Shown here piece after piece: positions 7,162 to 7,335 of a DNA stretch of 7,335 nucleotides. A program made the position numbers and the translations under genes. This stretch comes from Bacilli bacterium. GTDB lineage: Bacteria; Bacillota_I; Bacilli_A; RFN20; CAG-826. The DNA lies in assembly GCA_017617775.1 (NCBI GenBank), contig JAFZVO010000051.1:1-7335 (forward strand). Reading direction: 5' to 3'. The notes under the pieces were generated by a model. That model did not search any database and had not been told where the DNA came from. It saw nothing but the letters and a program-made list of their open reading frames with translations. Each line of letters begins with the position of its first letter. Positions within the stretch are counted from its first letter, which is position 1.

Positions 7162-7335
7162 TCATCATTTTTATTGCTTTGCTCTTCATCTTGTTGAGTT
7201 TTAGTTTCTTCTCTTTTTCTTTTGCGGTACACGGGATCAATCGCCTCGTGATAAACGCGCCGAGAACGATATTTGAATACGGCGTTGTGGCAAGCGAAAA
7301 CGGAGACCCATATTACGACCAAGAAGAGATTAAAA
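7158..7335 (+). CDS. Membrane-anchored protein of unknown function, 3' truncated
   Basis: Only the first 59 codons are in the window and no stop is reached. Residues 1-24 are strongly hydrophobic (MIIIFIALLFILLSF, then FFSFSFAV), forming a signal anchor or first membrane segment. There is no positive charge before the hydrophobic stretch; the first basic residues follow it (HGINR, 25-29), which favours an N-out, C-in orientation or a non-cleaved anchor. The visible tail, INAPRTIFEYG (32-42) and ENGDPYYDQEEIK (47-59), gives no family match that I know. Its ATG overlaps the TGA of the preceding anchored protein (ATGA), and it has a perfect Shine-Dalgarno site, so it belongs to the same operon. 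Confidence 0.75.
   Translation, partial: MIIIFIALLFILLSFSFFSFSFAVHGINRLVINAPRTIFEYGVVASENGDPYYDQEEIK

Noticed and set aside
7131..7322. Minus-strand open frame of 63 codons at the right edge
   Set aside because: It is opposite the start of a gene with a perfect ribosome site and signal anchor, and has no start context of its own.

Overview
The window looks like chromosomal DNA from an AT-leaning, low-GC Gram-positive bacterium of the Bacilli / Mollicutes-relative type, probably uncultured. The basis is purine-rich Shine-Dalgarno sites, TATAAT-like -10 boxes, short hairpin plus T-run terminators, and a CNNM/CorC pair beside eno. All Trp codons I checked are TGG, and TGA acts as a stop (genes ending at 2466 and 7161), so the standard bacterial code applies, not the Mycoplasma code. 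The organism assignment is inference from style, not a database match.

Layout. (1) 1-1374, +: the 3' part of a gene open from the left edge. It encodes a multi-pass membrane protein with a long Glu/Pro/Ala-rich linker and a C-terminal cytosolic domain that I recognise as recurrent in Firmicutes but cannot assign a function. It ends at a clear intrinsic terminator. (2) 1450-3713, +: two overlapping (ATGA) genes for CNNM/CorC (HlyC/CorC, DUF21 + CBS pair) membrane proteins. The first is shorter and degenerate; the second is canonical and keeps the C-terminal CorC/HlyC domain. (3) 3714-4262, -: a guanylate-kinase-like protein, convergent with the CorC gene. The two stop codons abut, and the kinase gene's own terminator hairpin spans the junction. 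(4) 4263-4427: a divergent control region with a strong gmk promoter, an 8-bp inverted repeat, and the eno -10 box and ribosome site. (5) 4428-5726, +: enolase, followed by a strong terminator. (6) 5844-7335, +: a tightly coupled run of three genes I do not recognise: a 101-aa soluble protein, a membrane-anchored, probably extracellular 339-aa protein, and a further membrane-anchored protein cut by the right edge.

How the genes fit together. The CorC pair probably works in divalent-cation (Mg2+) transport. gmk and eno are housekeeping nucleotide and glycolysis functions expressed from one divergent region. The last three genes overlap end to start, so they are probably translated together and may act together at the cell surface. 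They are the best place in this window to look for something undescribed. No RNA genes, CRISPR arrays, insertion sequences or other mobile elements were seen.
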